From the NCBI RefSeq assembly GCF_026151205.1, contig NC_087083.1, positions 13,762,944 through 13,826,943 of the forward strand: a DNA stretch of 64,000 nt, written 5' to 3'. The notes below the pieces were generated by a model. It was not told the origin of the DNA. It saw nothing but the letters and a program-made list of their open reading frames with translations, and did not search any database. Below, one piece after another: positions 32,438 to 44,447 of the stretch. Both the position numbers and the translations under genes were made by a program. The first letter of the stretch is position 1. The number at the start of each line of letters is the position of its first letter. The DNA comes from Bolinopsis microptera. Lineage: Eukaryota; Ctenophora; Tentaculata; Lobata; Bolinopsidae.

Positions 32438-35283
32438 GTGTATGTTGGATATCGGACAGGGACTGGTTTACTGGCTTTATACGCTGTGAAGCGGGTGCTG
32501 ATTTTTTTGTGGCCTGTGAGAGCAATAAGCCATGGCTTACATAGCGTAAGGTGTTATAATAGGACAATGATTAACATGTATAAGAAAACCTGCAAAATTG
32601 TTGTTGAGATTATTGTCCGTCATGTGTTTAGATATGTTTAATAGCGGTTACAGAAACAGTTTTAACCTCATTGTTAGCGAGGTTTATGACAGTGTGCTTA
32701 TAGGGAGGGTTGTTTGCTACTTACAAACACGCTCTCTCTCAAATAGCATCATGGAAAAACTGTATCTTCTATCCCAACCAGAGCAACATTGTTTGCTCAG
32801 CAGTGATCTCAGCCAGTCTTGACAGTTATGCTAGTTACCATCGAGTATGGAGGAATCTCAACCAGAGATCTAATATTTCTTTTGACGTACCCCTGGGAGG
32901 TCCACGTTGACAAGATTTCAGACTCAAGGTCAGGTGCTCCAGTGGAATTGTGGCAGTGGGATTTAACATAGCATCTGTGGAATGTTGGGTCAGGTTGGCC
33001 AGGAATATCAGCATCACAAATAAGAGAACTTTGTAAACGTTATAGTGGTCTGCGTGAGGGTGATATTGATGGGGGATAAGTTATATCAACAGCTCCTAAA
33101 CCTCTTCTGGAGTATCAGGAGGTTCAGGACCATTGGATGCCCCTTGTATATGCATGTGTTTAATAAAGGTGATATAAGTCTACAAGTAAATATCACTGAT
33201 TTTAGAGGTTCAAATCGTCATCTGGACCAGGTAATCTTTAAACAACCTGTTGTTTGCTCTAAAAAGGACAATCGGGAGAGATGTGAGCTACCGTTACTAG
33301 GGTGACATGAACTGTTTGCCGCACTAAAATGCAGCCGACGGTGGTAGTGTATGTGAATTGCTGAACGAACTGATGATAAAAGTTGTTGTGTATATTGTCC
33401 ACTAGCATCACTTCCTGCATAATCAGTAAACCCTTTCCTGCAAAGTTAAAAACTATTCGAGTATCAGATACACAATGTGAACTAAAAGTAAAGGATGGAA
33501 CCCATTTAGTGGATAGTTGTTACCAACCCTTCTCAACAAGTGAACAAAAGTAAAGGAATGATCCATAGTAGTGGATAGTTGTTACCACCCCTTCTCAACA
33601 AGTGAACTAAAAAGTAAATGGAAGGAAACCATAGTAGTGGATAGTTGTTACCACCCCTTCTCTTTTAACTTGCTGTGTGTCGTATTACTACAGGAGGGAA
33701 CTACTAGAACAGTCTCTCAGCTCACATTTTAGTCTGGTACCTCGTAAAGTAGTGTTAATCTATAACGGTAGTAAGTCTTGTCAGGCTGGTAACAGGATGT
33801 TATTCCTGATACTAATTGACGGGTTCAACATGTCGGTTACCAGTGAACTAGTGAGACACATGTCCGGGTCGACTCAGTGGAGAGTGACATGTTCGATTCC
33901 CAATCACCTGTGGGAATATGATAACACAACTTTACAACTCCCAGACAACTACTTCATTACTGCAGTGTGATGATAACCTTTCTCTACATACCAATTACAC
34001 GAACGCGGCCTGGGTTACCAATGCTGTATTCTCCTGGGTTACTATTTGGTGGACTCTTTGTTAGAAATTTGGTACCTCTGATTATTCAATAGGTGGACGT
34101 TTACACGTAGTTGACGATTTGAGGGTACAGAGTGGGGATATAAAGTTATTGTTGATTTTCAATTGCGGAATTGTCAGATTGTTTCCTTTTAGTTTATAAA
34201 TCTTAATCTGTAATTCTTGATGTTTGTATCAATGATTCGCTCTGTGTTCTAGAACTATAGTTACATTATTTTTATTTAACTGAAGAATATTTTCCTTAAA
34301 TAGTGTTGGTATTGTGACTCTATAACAGCGTTATATAGCTAACTAGGAATGAACGAGGTTTACAAAAATGGACAGAAGCTGCCCAAATCGGAGGAAAACT
34401 AAAAAGATTTTTGTCGTAAGTTTAAAAAAGGTATATCAACATTTGATTAATCGCTTGAAAAAAGTAATGTTTCTATTTGAATAAATGCTCTGTTTGTCGA
34501 GAAAATGTTTTTAATAATTCTGTTCAGGGACGGCGATGCTTAAGAAATATTTGAAACAATAATGGACTGCGGAAGATAAAGAGAAAAGGTATTATAATAC
34601 CCTGCTGTTTTGAAATTGTTTAAGGTTTTTCGAGAGGGTTTTGTGTATTTATTAGTACTTAACGATATTATGGTTCATATCTCGAAAGATGCGTCAAAAT
34701 ATGTTTGCTGTTTGATAACGTTAAAATGCCTTGCAGATTGTTGTACTTAACGAAGGTTCCAGATGATTGCGGAGTCAGGCATGGTACTGAGTTTGTACAT
34801 GATGGGTTCCACGTTACTGTCCCTGCTAACTCCAAACTCTCCCACTCACCGATTATCTTACGATGAGTCTGATTTTTATCAGGTTTATTTTAGTTACTAT
34901 TCATCTCCTAACAATACTTATTCGATGTTTGTTCGTTTCCAATCTCTCTTGACTCATTCACTTCAACTCAACGGTAATGGTAGCTTGTTTTCCTAGTTTC
35001 ACAACCTCAACTGTAATTGGAGCTTGTTTTCTAGGTTCAAACGATCTAAACAACCTTCATTGTGCACTGCAGATGTGTAGATCTGGGAGGAACATTTCCG
35101 ACGAATTTAGTACGTTGTAGGAAACATCGATTGCTAACAAACAACAAATTAATAGTACTAGAACGGACATACAGAGGCTTCCCTGTCCTGGGTCTACCGG
35201 AGCCGTACACTCTAGACTTTCCTATAACTTTCCAGCACGTCCTCAGTAGATCAACCCAAGGTTTAGTAACTTTAGTACTATAG
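32438..35283 (+). pseudogene. Unidentified multi-piece coding region, extracellular-looking
   Basis: Plus-strand pieces: about 32710-33020 (NCIFYPNQSNIVCSAVIS, then RLKVRCSSGIVAVGF and VECWVRL after a frame change), 33045-33305 (CPLYMHVFNKGDISLQVNIT), 33684-33970 (acceptor-like TACTACAG before it; WRVTCSIPNHLWEYDNTTL), 34763-34996 and 35062-35283 (RTYRGFPVLGLPEPYTL). Paired Cys, many NxS/T sites and alternating hydrophobic residues suggest beta-sandwich ectodomains. I cannot name the family. It may be a real spliced gene on top of sequencing indels. Confidence 0.35.
33478..33662. repeat. About 62-bp minisatellite, three copies
   Basis: Unit contains GTGGATAGTTGTTACCACCC then CTTCTCAACAAGTGAAC; copies differ mainly by small indels. 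It separates two coding-like pieces. Confidence 0.88.
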
Positions 35284-35445
35284 TTACTTTAGTTACTTTA
35301 GATACTTTAGTTACTTTAGTTACTTTAGTTACTTTAGTTACTTCGTTACTCTTAGTTACTTTAGTTACTTTAGGTACTTAGTTACTTTAGTTCACTTTAG
35401 TTACTTTAGTGTACTTTAGTTACTTTAGTACTTTAGTTACTTTTT
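35262..35445. repeat. TTACTTTAG minisatellite
   Basis: About 19 copies of a 9-bp unit TTACTTTAG with one-base variants, starting right at the end of the last coding-like piece. Confidence 0.92.
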
Positions 35446-35800
35446 GTAATGCCCAGAGTTTAGTACTGGAGTTGTATGATAACCACTGGGCGAAGACTCT
35501 GAGTCTCTCCACTTAGGACTTTAATAACTTTAGTAACTTTTTGTAAAATGCCCGTAGGGTTTAGTAATGGAGTTTTATGATTACACTGGCGGAAACTCTC
35601 CCTTATGGGACTTTAGTAACTTAGTAACTTTAGTACTTTTTTGTAATTGCCAGTGTTTGTGTACTGGACGTGTATGTACACTGGGCGAGACTTCCTTTAT
35701 GGAACTTTTGTAAACTTTATAATATTTAATAACTTTTGTAAATGCCCAGAGTTTAGTAATGGAGTTGTATGTTACACTGGGCGAGACTCTCCTTTATGAT
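35446..35800. repeat. About 100-bp tandem repeat, four copies
   Basis: Units share TTTTGTAATGCCCAGAGTTT, TTACACTGGGCGAGACTC and TCCTTTATGG; copies differ by many one-base indels. GCCCAGAG and CTGGGC within a unit can pair. Confidence 0.85.
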
Positions 35801-36854
35801 CAGCTCACCAAATTGGAGACTATCTGTTGATGTTGAAATCACCTCCTCTATGCTGGATCCTGCACGGGGTTAGGTAAATATAGTTCAATCAACTTAAATT
35901 TAAAAACTTACAAAACTCGTTTACACGATTTAATTGCATTGTATTTTAGTCTTTTAGAAAGATTAAGACATGTTTTGTTTATTTTTTACTACCCTCTCAA
36001 TTAGTTTTTAAACTAAGTTGTTAATAGACAAATAAAAATATAAAACTGCTTGAATTATTATGGTAAATACCTACACTACCAGGTATTTGAAGTAAAGAAG
36101 CGTTTTATAATCTTTATTCTACTCGGGAATCTATAAAATATGATAATGTTTTTGATATATTTAATACTTTCAACACTACTATATAACAACACTACTTTAT
36201 AAATACTATTATAACAACACTACTTATATAACACACTACTATATTAACCAAATAACCTACATATAACAAATAATTTGAGGACCCCGAACTCAATTGTGCA
36301 TTCTTACTGACTTGCTGATTTGCACTCCTGTTTCACTTTCGTAAAAGAAGTGCGCAATGATCGGAGAAGGTGGTTTTGATGTGAGGGGTTAACATGTTCC
36401 TCAAACTCGTACAGGATTGTTATGCCAAAGAATGACGGGAATGTAGCGAAGATATGTTATCCCGCAACGTTTCACAACTTTCCTGAACTCATCCACATCC
36501 TCTGAAAGTACTCACAGCGAAAGGTAACAACTTCTATACCAGTTTGGCTACATCAAAGACGGCACTTGTAAACCTGTAATGATGCTCAAGCCTAAGACAC
36601 TGTCTTACCGGCTTTTTGTGTAAATCGTCATTTTCAGTGCTGTTTGTCGAGATGCTGATAAAGATAGGATTAATTAATGATGTTAATCTGTCCTCGCCAC
36701 TTTCTTCAAATCCATATTCGAACAGAAAACGCAACAAAGGGTGTTAACAGTTCCAGATTTGGGAACTTTACGTTTGTGTGTAATGTCTGCAGACACACTC
36801 TGAAACAGCAGAAATCCGCCAGTTCAGTGAAAAAAAAAAAAAATGTTTAATGAC
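35801..36854. other. No gene resolved left of SCAI exon E
   Basis: AT-rich. I looked on minus for the SCAI exons that should follow 37014 and found none. A minus stretch near 36500-36290 (EDVDEFRKVVKRCG) looks protein-like but is not SCAI to my eye. Confidence 0.35.
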
Positions 36855-36990
36855 CCGCCCACGTGACAGTGTAATGACGCCACGTGACAGTGTAATGACG
36901 CCACGTGACAGTGTTATGACGCCACGTGACAGTGTAATGACGCCACGTGACAGTGTAATGACGTCACGTGACAGTGTGATGACGGCACAC
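36855..36990. repeat. 21-bp CACGTGAC minisatellite in SCAI
   Basis: Six copies of CACGTGACAGTGTAATGACGC, 24 bases beyond the exon E donor. The same core fills 41395-42003 in another intron of the gene, mainly in the opposite orientation. Confidence 0.92.
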
Positions 36991-37013
36991 GACAGATACT
37001 AAAGCTCTCTTAC

Positions 37014-40000
37014 CAATCTTAGTCCCGACGATAAGAGCGTGCTGCAGTTTAAGAGGGTTGGGTGAGAGTGTTATCTCAGGTAATACCATGTTCTCTGAGA
37101 TCAAACGGTGAGATAGTATCACTCCGGAGGTATCCGCCTGGTAAATTAATAGTTTAATTAGTTTAATTAGTTTAATTAATTGGTATGTAATTGTGTGGGT
37201 AATTACTTATTAGGGTAAGTGATTGATTACTTGATCGCTTTACGAGATTAAATGGTCTGTTAATTGGGTTAATTGATTTGGTACAGAATCAAACAGTTTA
37301 GGTGATTATTCGCGATTAATCGTTTTTACTGTTTGATCACTGATCAGGTATAATATTTTAAAATTATCCATTTTATGTTTCTGCAAAAAGCCTCTTTATT
37401 CTTGATTAACCTGTAGTGATGTTTAGTGATGCATATTAGAATCTGTTATGACATCGGATGTTTATTGTTTACTGTATTAAATTGGTATGGCCAATTATTA
37501 TTAATTAAATTAAGGCGCAAGATAAAAAATAATTTGATTCGAGTTATTGAAGACATTGACGATTTCAAACCTTTCTTGAATTATTCATCATCCTTTTTTC
37601 ATTATCCTGAGGACGGATCCGACAATAGCATACCTTAGTTCCCAAAAATTTGTGTGCCATTATATTGAGCACAATTTATTTGAGCCCGAAAAATTTGGGC
37701 AGAAAATTTGAACTCATTTGGGCGACCGAAAATTTGGGCACAAATTCTTCGAAAAATGAACGATTTTCCACTGAAATTTCAGTTAGATATTTGCCTTAGT
37801 TCATTATTATTCCTTATTATTCCAGTCATTTTGCTTTCAATTTTAAGCATGTAGGTGGTAGTCTGAGTTGTTACACATTATGAAATTTACGATCTGCCCA
37901 GTAACTACTAAAAAATACAGTGATGATGGCACAGTACAAAATGATAGATATACAATAGTGATATTTAGTTTCTCTTTAGCCCCTGGACATATCTATCAAT
38001 GGACTGGCTAAGAAATTCATGCGGAATAAGTACGAAGATTGGTACGCGAAAAACATAGTGTGTCAGCTCAATGGAGGAGTTTCATCAGACAATGTGAAAA
38101 TTGATACCCGCTTGACAGTGATCCGTGAAGTACACGCTCGTTGGATCAACGAACTTTTTGTTTATTTAAAAAGGGAGGCCAGATGACATAAGGAAAGGCT
38201 TTGAGAAATCGGGTATAACTGATGCTTGTAGATCAGACTTTACGGTGGATGATAATCCATTTGCAGATCTTGTTTAAATCTCTAGCTATCTGTACCTCTA
38301 GCCATTTGTTTTATTAGTAGCTGTTAGCTATTCCAGTTATTTCTATTCATTTAAAATATAAGCCTTTTACTTGGTCAAGCCTTAGCCATGAATGACAGAT
38401 TAGAAAACTAAAATTTCAAATATTATTTCACTTGGATATGAAGAAAAAGCCATCTTTCTATAGATTTCAGGGCCACAGGCCAAATGCCAAAAGTTTGGTT
38501 AGCAAAAAATTTAGCAGACGGAAAAGATTTATGCAATAAATTTGGTCTGCAACAAATTTGGGCGAGAGGCCCGCTCAAATTTTTGGTCGCCCAAATTTTT
38601 GGGAATTAAGGTATGTTAGAATACGTTCCAAATATGCTAGAGTCAGTGTAAACGGTTGATGAGAATTACCCAATTATTGAAATATATCATATTCATAAAT
38701 CAATAGAAATTTTATTACATTTTTAAAATCTTTTCGAGCAGCAAAAATATGACCAGCATCGTTAAGCTTATTTCATGATTATTCTTTAATATTTTTATTA
38801 ATTCAAATTACTATTGCTGTACTACAAATTACAATTTGTAATTTACACAATGTGGTGAAACTGGTCCTGAGCTTGAACCGCACCATGTTTGACACAAAAT
38901 GTGGCGATTGATTGGGGATCAGCTTTGCTTACTAGCCAATGTTTACTCCAAAAATTATATGACATATAAATATAATATATATAGAAAAATTGCTTCAAAA
39001 TAATCACAAAATGTAGGAAAAAAGAAGAAAAAAGAAGAAAAGATAAGAAAAGAGACGAAGTACAAACCCGTGATACAGTAAGATGACAGAGAGCGCTTCT
39101 GAAAGCTGTCACTTCGTTCAGGATACCCTTCCATTCGTCCACCTCAGTTGGTATGTGGGCTCCTGACAGCTCGTCAATCAGTACAGCTAGCTCCTGAAGA
39201 TGTGTGTCAATTAACTAATTAACTAATAGCATAATTAGGTGTGCTAAGAAATTAATTAACGCTGAATGAAGAATTCTAAAGTTAGGTTTAGATTGTTTGT
39301 TTGTTTGTTTATAGAACCCATCCCCAATCTCGTATCGGGAAATGACTAAACTCAGGTCTGAGTGTGAATACGGGTGGTACCTGCAAGAGTGTTCATTAAG
39401 CATTTAGAGTTCTGTGAAACTGCAGTTACAATTGTGCTAGAGTATTTTTAGTATATACGATTGGTATCAGATATATATCCCTACATGCTTCCAAAATTTG
39501 TAAAGCCGTAGTACATACATATCACATTACACCGGAGCCTACATAGTGCAATCTCCTCCAGTCGATCTGCGCCGTGTATGTTTATATAAACGCGCGGCCC
39601 AGATTGGAGGAAACCACACTCTGCAAGTTCGATCCAGTAGGTTTAGATTAATATGTTAATATTCATTTTAGGTTTTTATAACTTTTTCTATAATTTGACT
39701 TGATTCTCTTCACTGCTATTTGGCTCAGTGGCCGTCTTGAGAGTTGGAACCAAGTTGGTCTCGTTAGCTATGTGCTATTTACCTAATTAACTAATTACCT
39801 AATTAACTAATAGGATAATTTGTTTGTAAACTGACCGTTTTTAGTTCCAGAACAAGATCCATCTTGTTTACCATGATAGAAACAACGAGGAACCTAGCAT
39901 AGTAACGCAGCTTCTTTACCATGATTCTGAAGAGGGTATTAGTGATTACATTGGTAACTGCATTGGTAACTACATTTGTATCTACATTCTACATTAGTCC

Positions 40001-42098
40001 GCATTAGTAACTACAGAGTGTTCACGGTACATTGGTTTTAAACCACAGTAGAATAATCTTTGGAGCAATCAGATTAAATATTTTAAATTTAGATTAATAA
40101 GTAGTTAGTACAGACTAATTCGTCTTAAAAAATCGATTTACTGACACAACCAGCTTACAAAGTATTTTTGACATTTTTGGGTCCCACTAGTTGTCCTTTA
40201 TGTATAACCAACTTTTCCAAACTCATATTTTTAAAGATTTTCTAAGAAATCTTGACTTATTTGACGTTATTCTAATAAGACAGAAAGAAAAGTACCAGAA
40301 AATTGGCACAAAACAGTACTCGAGCGAGATTGTTGGATTGTTGTATCACAAATATTACATGTTTACAATTCATGTTGCTGATTTTACCTATAGAAATAGG
40401 AATCAAATGAATGATACTGTCAAATGGTTAGTGACCACTGGCTCACTGGGATGAACTGCACTTACCCATGTATTCTGCTGTGTGCTGTGTTCACCCCGAT
40501 TAGGGGTCGTTCACATATAACGTAATCACTGAGGGGGAGGGAAACAGGCGATGTAGCAGGGACAAAAGGATTTCGCGATTATGTTGGCCAAAATTCGCGA
40601 TACCGCGATTTTTAACAGACTATACATTAAACTATACATAAAATTTGTCGCAAATAATGGGAAAAATCTCAATTCCGCACATGCCGCGATTTCCTTTTGT
40701 CCCTGCAATGTAGCGTTAGCAGTTAGGGTTTTATTTAAATACTGATGATCCAATCTCATGATGGTCTAATTTTGGATGCCTCAACTGCAAGCTTTTGCAA
40801 TCAGAGCTCTATGCCAATTTTAAATTTTCGGTAATTAGCTAATTAGTTAATTAGGTAATTATCCATTATCTAATCAACTGATAATCTAACGTACAAATGT
40901 TAGGAACAAAAGGTTCGTTGATAAGATAACTACGATGTTCATACCTAAAAATATTAAATAAACAAGAAAGGTGGTGCTGGTAAAGTAATGGCAAAAATTG
41001 GACTTTCAGAGACATGGACAAGTTCGGACAAGTTCGGAAAAGTTGGTCAGCCATAAAAGACACCTAGTGCTCTAGTAGAACTCAAAAATTTAAAAAATTT
41101 AAAAAATCCTTCGTAAGCTGGTTGTGTCGGTAAATCGCTTTTCAGACGGAATTGTCTGTAGATATATAACTTTCAAAGAAGAAACAAACAATCAATTAAA
41201 ATTTATTAGATAACTAAGCAATTAAATAATTACATAATTTAGTTATTAAAATAAATGGTAGACTCTTACTGTTCACTGTCGAATTTGCTGTAATAGTCTC
41301 TTTGTCGAATAGCCAGGTAGAATATCAGTGCTTCGTGCAGGTAGTTAGTATCACTGGTACGCAAACTGAAAATATGAAGTAATCATTAACTGTCACATTA
41401 TGTCGTCACACTGTCACGTGACTTATTTTACTGTCACGTGACATCATTTTACTGTCACGTGACTTATTTTACTGTCACGTGACATCATGTTACTGTCACG
41501 TGACATCATGTTACTGTCACGTGACGTCATCACACTGTCACGTGACGTCACCACACTGTCACGTTACTTATTTTATTGTCATGTGACATCATGTTACATC
41601 ATGTTACTGTTATCTGACATCATTTTACTGTCACGTGACGTCACCTCACTATCATAGCATTAAATAATAAAGTAACTCACTAGTAATGATAGTAAAGTTG
41701 ACCTATCCGTGAGGCTATCTCGCCGACTATCTCTGTCACGTGACATCATTTTACTGGCACGTGACGTCACCACACTGTCACATGACGTCATCACACTGTC
41801 ACATGACGTCACCTCACTAGCATTAAACAATAAAGTAACTCACTAGTAATGATAGTAAAGTTGACCTATCCGTGAGGCTATCTCGCCGACTATCTCTGTC
41901 ACGTGACATCATTTTACTGTCACGTGACAGTGTGACGTGACGTCACCACACTGTCACGTGACGTCACCTCACTATAATAGCATTAAATAATAAAGTAACT
42001 CACTAGTAATGATAGTAAAGTTGTCCTATCCGTGAGGCTATCTCGCCTATCTGCCAGCGTTGTAGTCCATACTTCGTGTCCAGAACACTCCGGTGGTC
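37014..42098 (-). CDS. SCAI: SCAI (suppressor of cancer cell invasion) homologue, five internal exons
   Basis: SCAI is a nuclear protein that restrains MRTF/SRF transcription and acts in DNA repair with 53BP1. Exons on minus: A 42098-42004 (YGLQRWQIGEIASRIGQLYY), B 41365-41270 (LRTSDTNYLHEALIFY, AIRQRDYYS), C 39926-39854 (MVKKLRYYARFLV), D 39193-39068 (LIDELSGAH, WKGILNEVTAF) and E 37137-37014 (LKLQHALIVGTKI). All phases join, and AG/GT sites are present except for a weak donor after C (GTTCTG). This is about 171 residues of a family of about 600. The N-terminus should lie right of 42098, where low-quality repeat sequence begins; the C-terminal half should lie left of 37014 and was not found. 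Introns carry three DNA transposons and CACGTGAC minisatellites. Confidence 0.9.
37633..38611 (+). mobile_element. Pogo/Tigger-like DNA transposon, internally deleted
   Basis: The ends are CCTTAGTTCCCAAAAATTTG and its near-perfect inverted copy, with TA on each side (37631-37632, 38612-38613), as for Tc1/mariner-pogo insertions. Sub-terminal AAATTTGGGC repeats lie inside both ends. The interior encodes the end of a DDE_1 transposase. It lies in the SCAI intron between exons D and E. Confidence 0.88.
37980..38276 (+). pseudogene. C-terminal fragment of a pogo-type (DDE_1) transposase
   Basis: Frame PLDISINGLAKKFMRNKYED to LTVIREVHARWINELFVYL, then a one-base frame change to DDIRKGFEKSGITDACR and a stop. 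These match the end of the pogo/Tigger/jerky transposase catalytic domain, where QPLDV.. and the ..I..GF...GI.DA segment are typical. The N-terminal DNA-binding part and first catalytic Asp residues are absent, so it cannot be active. Confidence 0.78.
40111..41158. mobile_element. 1.05-kb DNA transposon with long inverted repeats, TA-flanked
   Basis: The left end begins CAGACTAATTCGTCT and the right end is the inverse of CAGACAATTCCGTCT. Inverted similarity continues over about 100 bp (CGATTTACTGACACAACC, CAGCTTAC, ACCAACTTTTCC). TA lies outside both tips. No transposase found. A hAT-type MITE is nested at 40557-40705. It lies in the SCAI intron between exons B and C. Tc1/mariner-like by the TA target (inference). 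Confidence 0.82.
40557..40705. mobile_element. 149-bp hAT-type MITE nested in a larger element
   Basis: Same family as 10284-10422: ends GCAGGGACAAAAGG / CCTTTTGTCCCTG. Flanking 8-mers are CGATGTAG (40549-40556) and CAATGTAG (40706-40713), one mismatch. Confidence 0.9.
41395..42003 (-). repeat. CACGTGAC minisatellite with two partial copies of SCAI exon A and its donor
   Basis: Many copies of TTACTGTCACGTGACATCAT variants. Embedded at about 41680-41735 and 41844-41898 are copies of the last about 50 bases of exon A together with its TA|GTGAGT donor and the following intron. The real exon A is at 42004-42098. The copies lack the 5' half and an acceptor. Confidence 0.9.
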
Positions 42099-42179
42099 CT
42101 GTGGAAATCAGGGTTTTCAAATATTTGGGGGGTAAGGAATGTAAGGAATGTTTTGTAAGTTTATTCTTAAAGTTTTAAC

Positions 42180-42252
42180 GGCCAGGTAGCGTAGTTGGTT
42201 AATCATCGGATTTGTAATCGTGAGATTGCGAGTTCGAACCCACTCCCCCCTA
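42180..42252 (+). ncRNA. tRNA-like sequence, probably the head of a SINE
   Basis: An A-box-like TAGCGTAGTTGG and a perfect B-box GAGTTCGAACC are spaced as in a tRNA gene, with a 7-base loop TTTGTAA (would be anticodon TGT). The acceptor ends do not pair and the anticodon stem is poor, so it is more likely a tRNA-derived SINE promoter than a working tRNA. Confidence 0.5.
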
Positions 42253-42299
42253 GCGGGGGTGATGTCGCGCATTCAGCAAAGCCGAGTGGTTAGCAGCCC

Positions 42300-43600
42300 C
42301 CCCCGTCTACTCAGCCCCCCAATTTCGAGAAAACGTGTGTTTTAAAGGGTTAATTTAGAAATTCCATTCAGCGAAGTCTCGGGGGAAAAGGGAAAGTAAA
42401 TGGTTTAAACCCCCTTTTACCTAACTGCCAATTAAATCCTTCGGGTTTCCCGTAAATTGCTATTTTTCCTTTGGGAAACAAAGTTGGTGTTGGAAATACC
42501 CGAAGTAAAATAAGTGGGAAATTTTTTAAAAAAAAAAAAATTTTTTAAAAATTAAGTTCTGTCAAATTAACAAAAAAATAAATGAAGCTGAGTAAATTTT
42601 TCGCCCCGTCAGATAATTCCAAACAATAAAATTCTTCTAAATTTCTAAAAATTTATTTAAAAGCTTATAGACCCCCAAAAATTTCACCAAATTTTTAAAA
42701 CTAAGGGAAAAAAAAAGATAAGAAAAGTGTGTATTACCCAGGAAAAAACCCACCGTAAAATACCAAAAATAACAAAACAGTTACCTGCTGAAAAAACCCA
42801 CAGTTTTTTTTAGAAACAGGCCCCAAAATTCTGGAAAAAATGAACCCCCAGTTTTTTTAGTGCCCCGTTTGAGGGTTAAATGCCCCGAAAATAGGCTTAC
42901 TAGACGTTTAAGGGACAAAATTTCCCCTCGAAAATTGACTTTATAGTTGTTTCTAAATAGGGAATGGGGGAATCTATCAGAACGAAAAAAGGAACCCCCC
43001 CCCCCCCCCCCCCCCGGTCCCCTTAACGAATAAAAGTAAATCTTGTAGTAGGAAAAAAATATTTTTAAAAGAGGAAACTTACACCGGAAACTGGGGGTTT
43101 ACCAATACTTGTGGGGTCGGCCCCAACGTGTGGCCGATAAAGTTTAAAAATTTTTTCTGTACATAATTTTTTTTTCCACAAACTACAAAAAGACAAAGGC
43201 ATAAAAACCGCATGAAAATTTTTTTATATAAAAAAAATTTTTTATTGTTTATTTTTTCATCTAAATCTTGATTGTTTTCTATCTCTGACCACCCTTCAAA
43301 AAACGCATAACTTATAACCCAAAAATACAGATTTATCATTATCATAACAAAATGTGTTTAAATTTTTTATTTTTTCGGCCCTTTTTTGAGATTAAAAATA
43401 ATATTATACTGTCCCCTTTAAAATTTGCCAAAGTTTTATGTCCCCCTTTAATAAAGTAAACAGAAAAATAAAATACATAAAAAATTTAAAGTTTATTTTC
43501 CCTGTTCCTTTACATTGTTTCAGTGCCCCCTTTTTTCCATTAATTCCTTTATACTATTCAGTTTTTTTCTTACATATAACGTTTTAGGAAAAGTTTTTAC
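42300..43600. other. Low-complexity, doubtful-quality sequence
   Basis: Very rich in runs of A, T and C (for example C18 near 42997-43015, A12/T6 near 42530). No gene seen. It separates SCAI exon A from the tandem array. Base-calling error is likely. Confidence 0.6.
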
Positions 43601-43689
43601 CTTACCTCACTAAATTCAACCACTATTACCATCGTAAAAATACTAACAACCAAATAAGTTTTTAATAAATATAAATAAACAATCACCAA

Positions 43690-44447
43690 AAATATTTCTC
43701 AAGATTACTTTCTAGCTTAACTAATTTCGTGTTAAGCTCTTATTTTTATTTAATGATTAAAGGAATGTAAATTAAAACTTTTCTTTCATTGAAAACTTTT
43801 TCGTTTTCATTGATAGATCGTCAAGTTCTCCATGTTTTCCATTTAACCCAAACCGCATGTGATATATGTTTTACATGGTCTCTTGCTTTTGACTTGCATG
43901 ACGGTTTTGCAACATATTTGGCAAGAAGATATGAACCATGCGAACGATAGCCTATCCCACTTGGTAGCATCATGCAAATAAGAGGAAGAGCCGAGTCAGT
44001 TCGTTTATATAATTACGCTACCTAGTGATATACTCTGGGAACTAGGACAAGAAATCTTTCTCCATGTCACCATCTCTGATAAAACAGCTTGGACTATTCT
44101 CAGGCTATCAACTCTTCACCAACCATTGACACCAATTAACTTTTGTTGCTTCACTGCTTGACAAGTAATCGAACAAAACCCATATCTCTTCGATTTATCC
44201 AACTCAGCGTACTCGTTTCACTGAAAAACAACAAGGTGCATGGACCCATTCTTCACTGCCATCACAACCAATGCCTTATCCGAATCCCCCACAACACTCT
44301 ACACACGGACAGTTATAACAGATATCATTATCCTCGTCAGATCATCAATGATTCTGCTGGTTCTCTACATTATCCCTACATTTCTGACAAACCCACCGTT
44401 TCACAGTCCACTGTGCAGACTTGCCAAGACATTTAGGATGAAAAATG
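43690..44447 (-). pseudogene. PHD-finger coding region, copy 1
   Basis: Read on minus: IFHPKCLGKSAQWTV..RWVCQKCR (44447-44380) is the second half of a zinc finger of PHD type. It is followed by CxxC, then IGCDGSEEW.HAPC, and IWFCDTCQAVK (about 44330-44130), a complete PHD-finger pattern. Further on, toward 43690, VWLNGKHGEL and INETKSF are visible. Frames shift by one base several times; comparison of the three units restores continuity. PHD fingers bind histone tails and also occur in ORF1 of CR1-like retrotransposons. It is upstream of a reverse transcriptase in the array order (unit n PHD precedes the RT of unit n-1). Confidence 0.72.

Noticed and set aside
39300-39415. Extra SCAI exon (acceptor TTGCAG, then VPPVFTLRPEF)
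   Set aside because: No similarity to SCAI at this point and exons C and D already join in phase.
40191-41063. Two ORFs beginning MSFM on opposite strands
   Set aside because: Both are the inverted repeats of the TA-flanked transposon read in mirror; not genes.
42180-42252. Functional tRNA-Thr gene
   Set aside because: A and B boxes fit, but the acceptor stem does not pair and the anticodon stem is weak; a SINE head is more likely.
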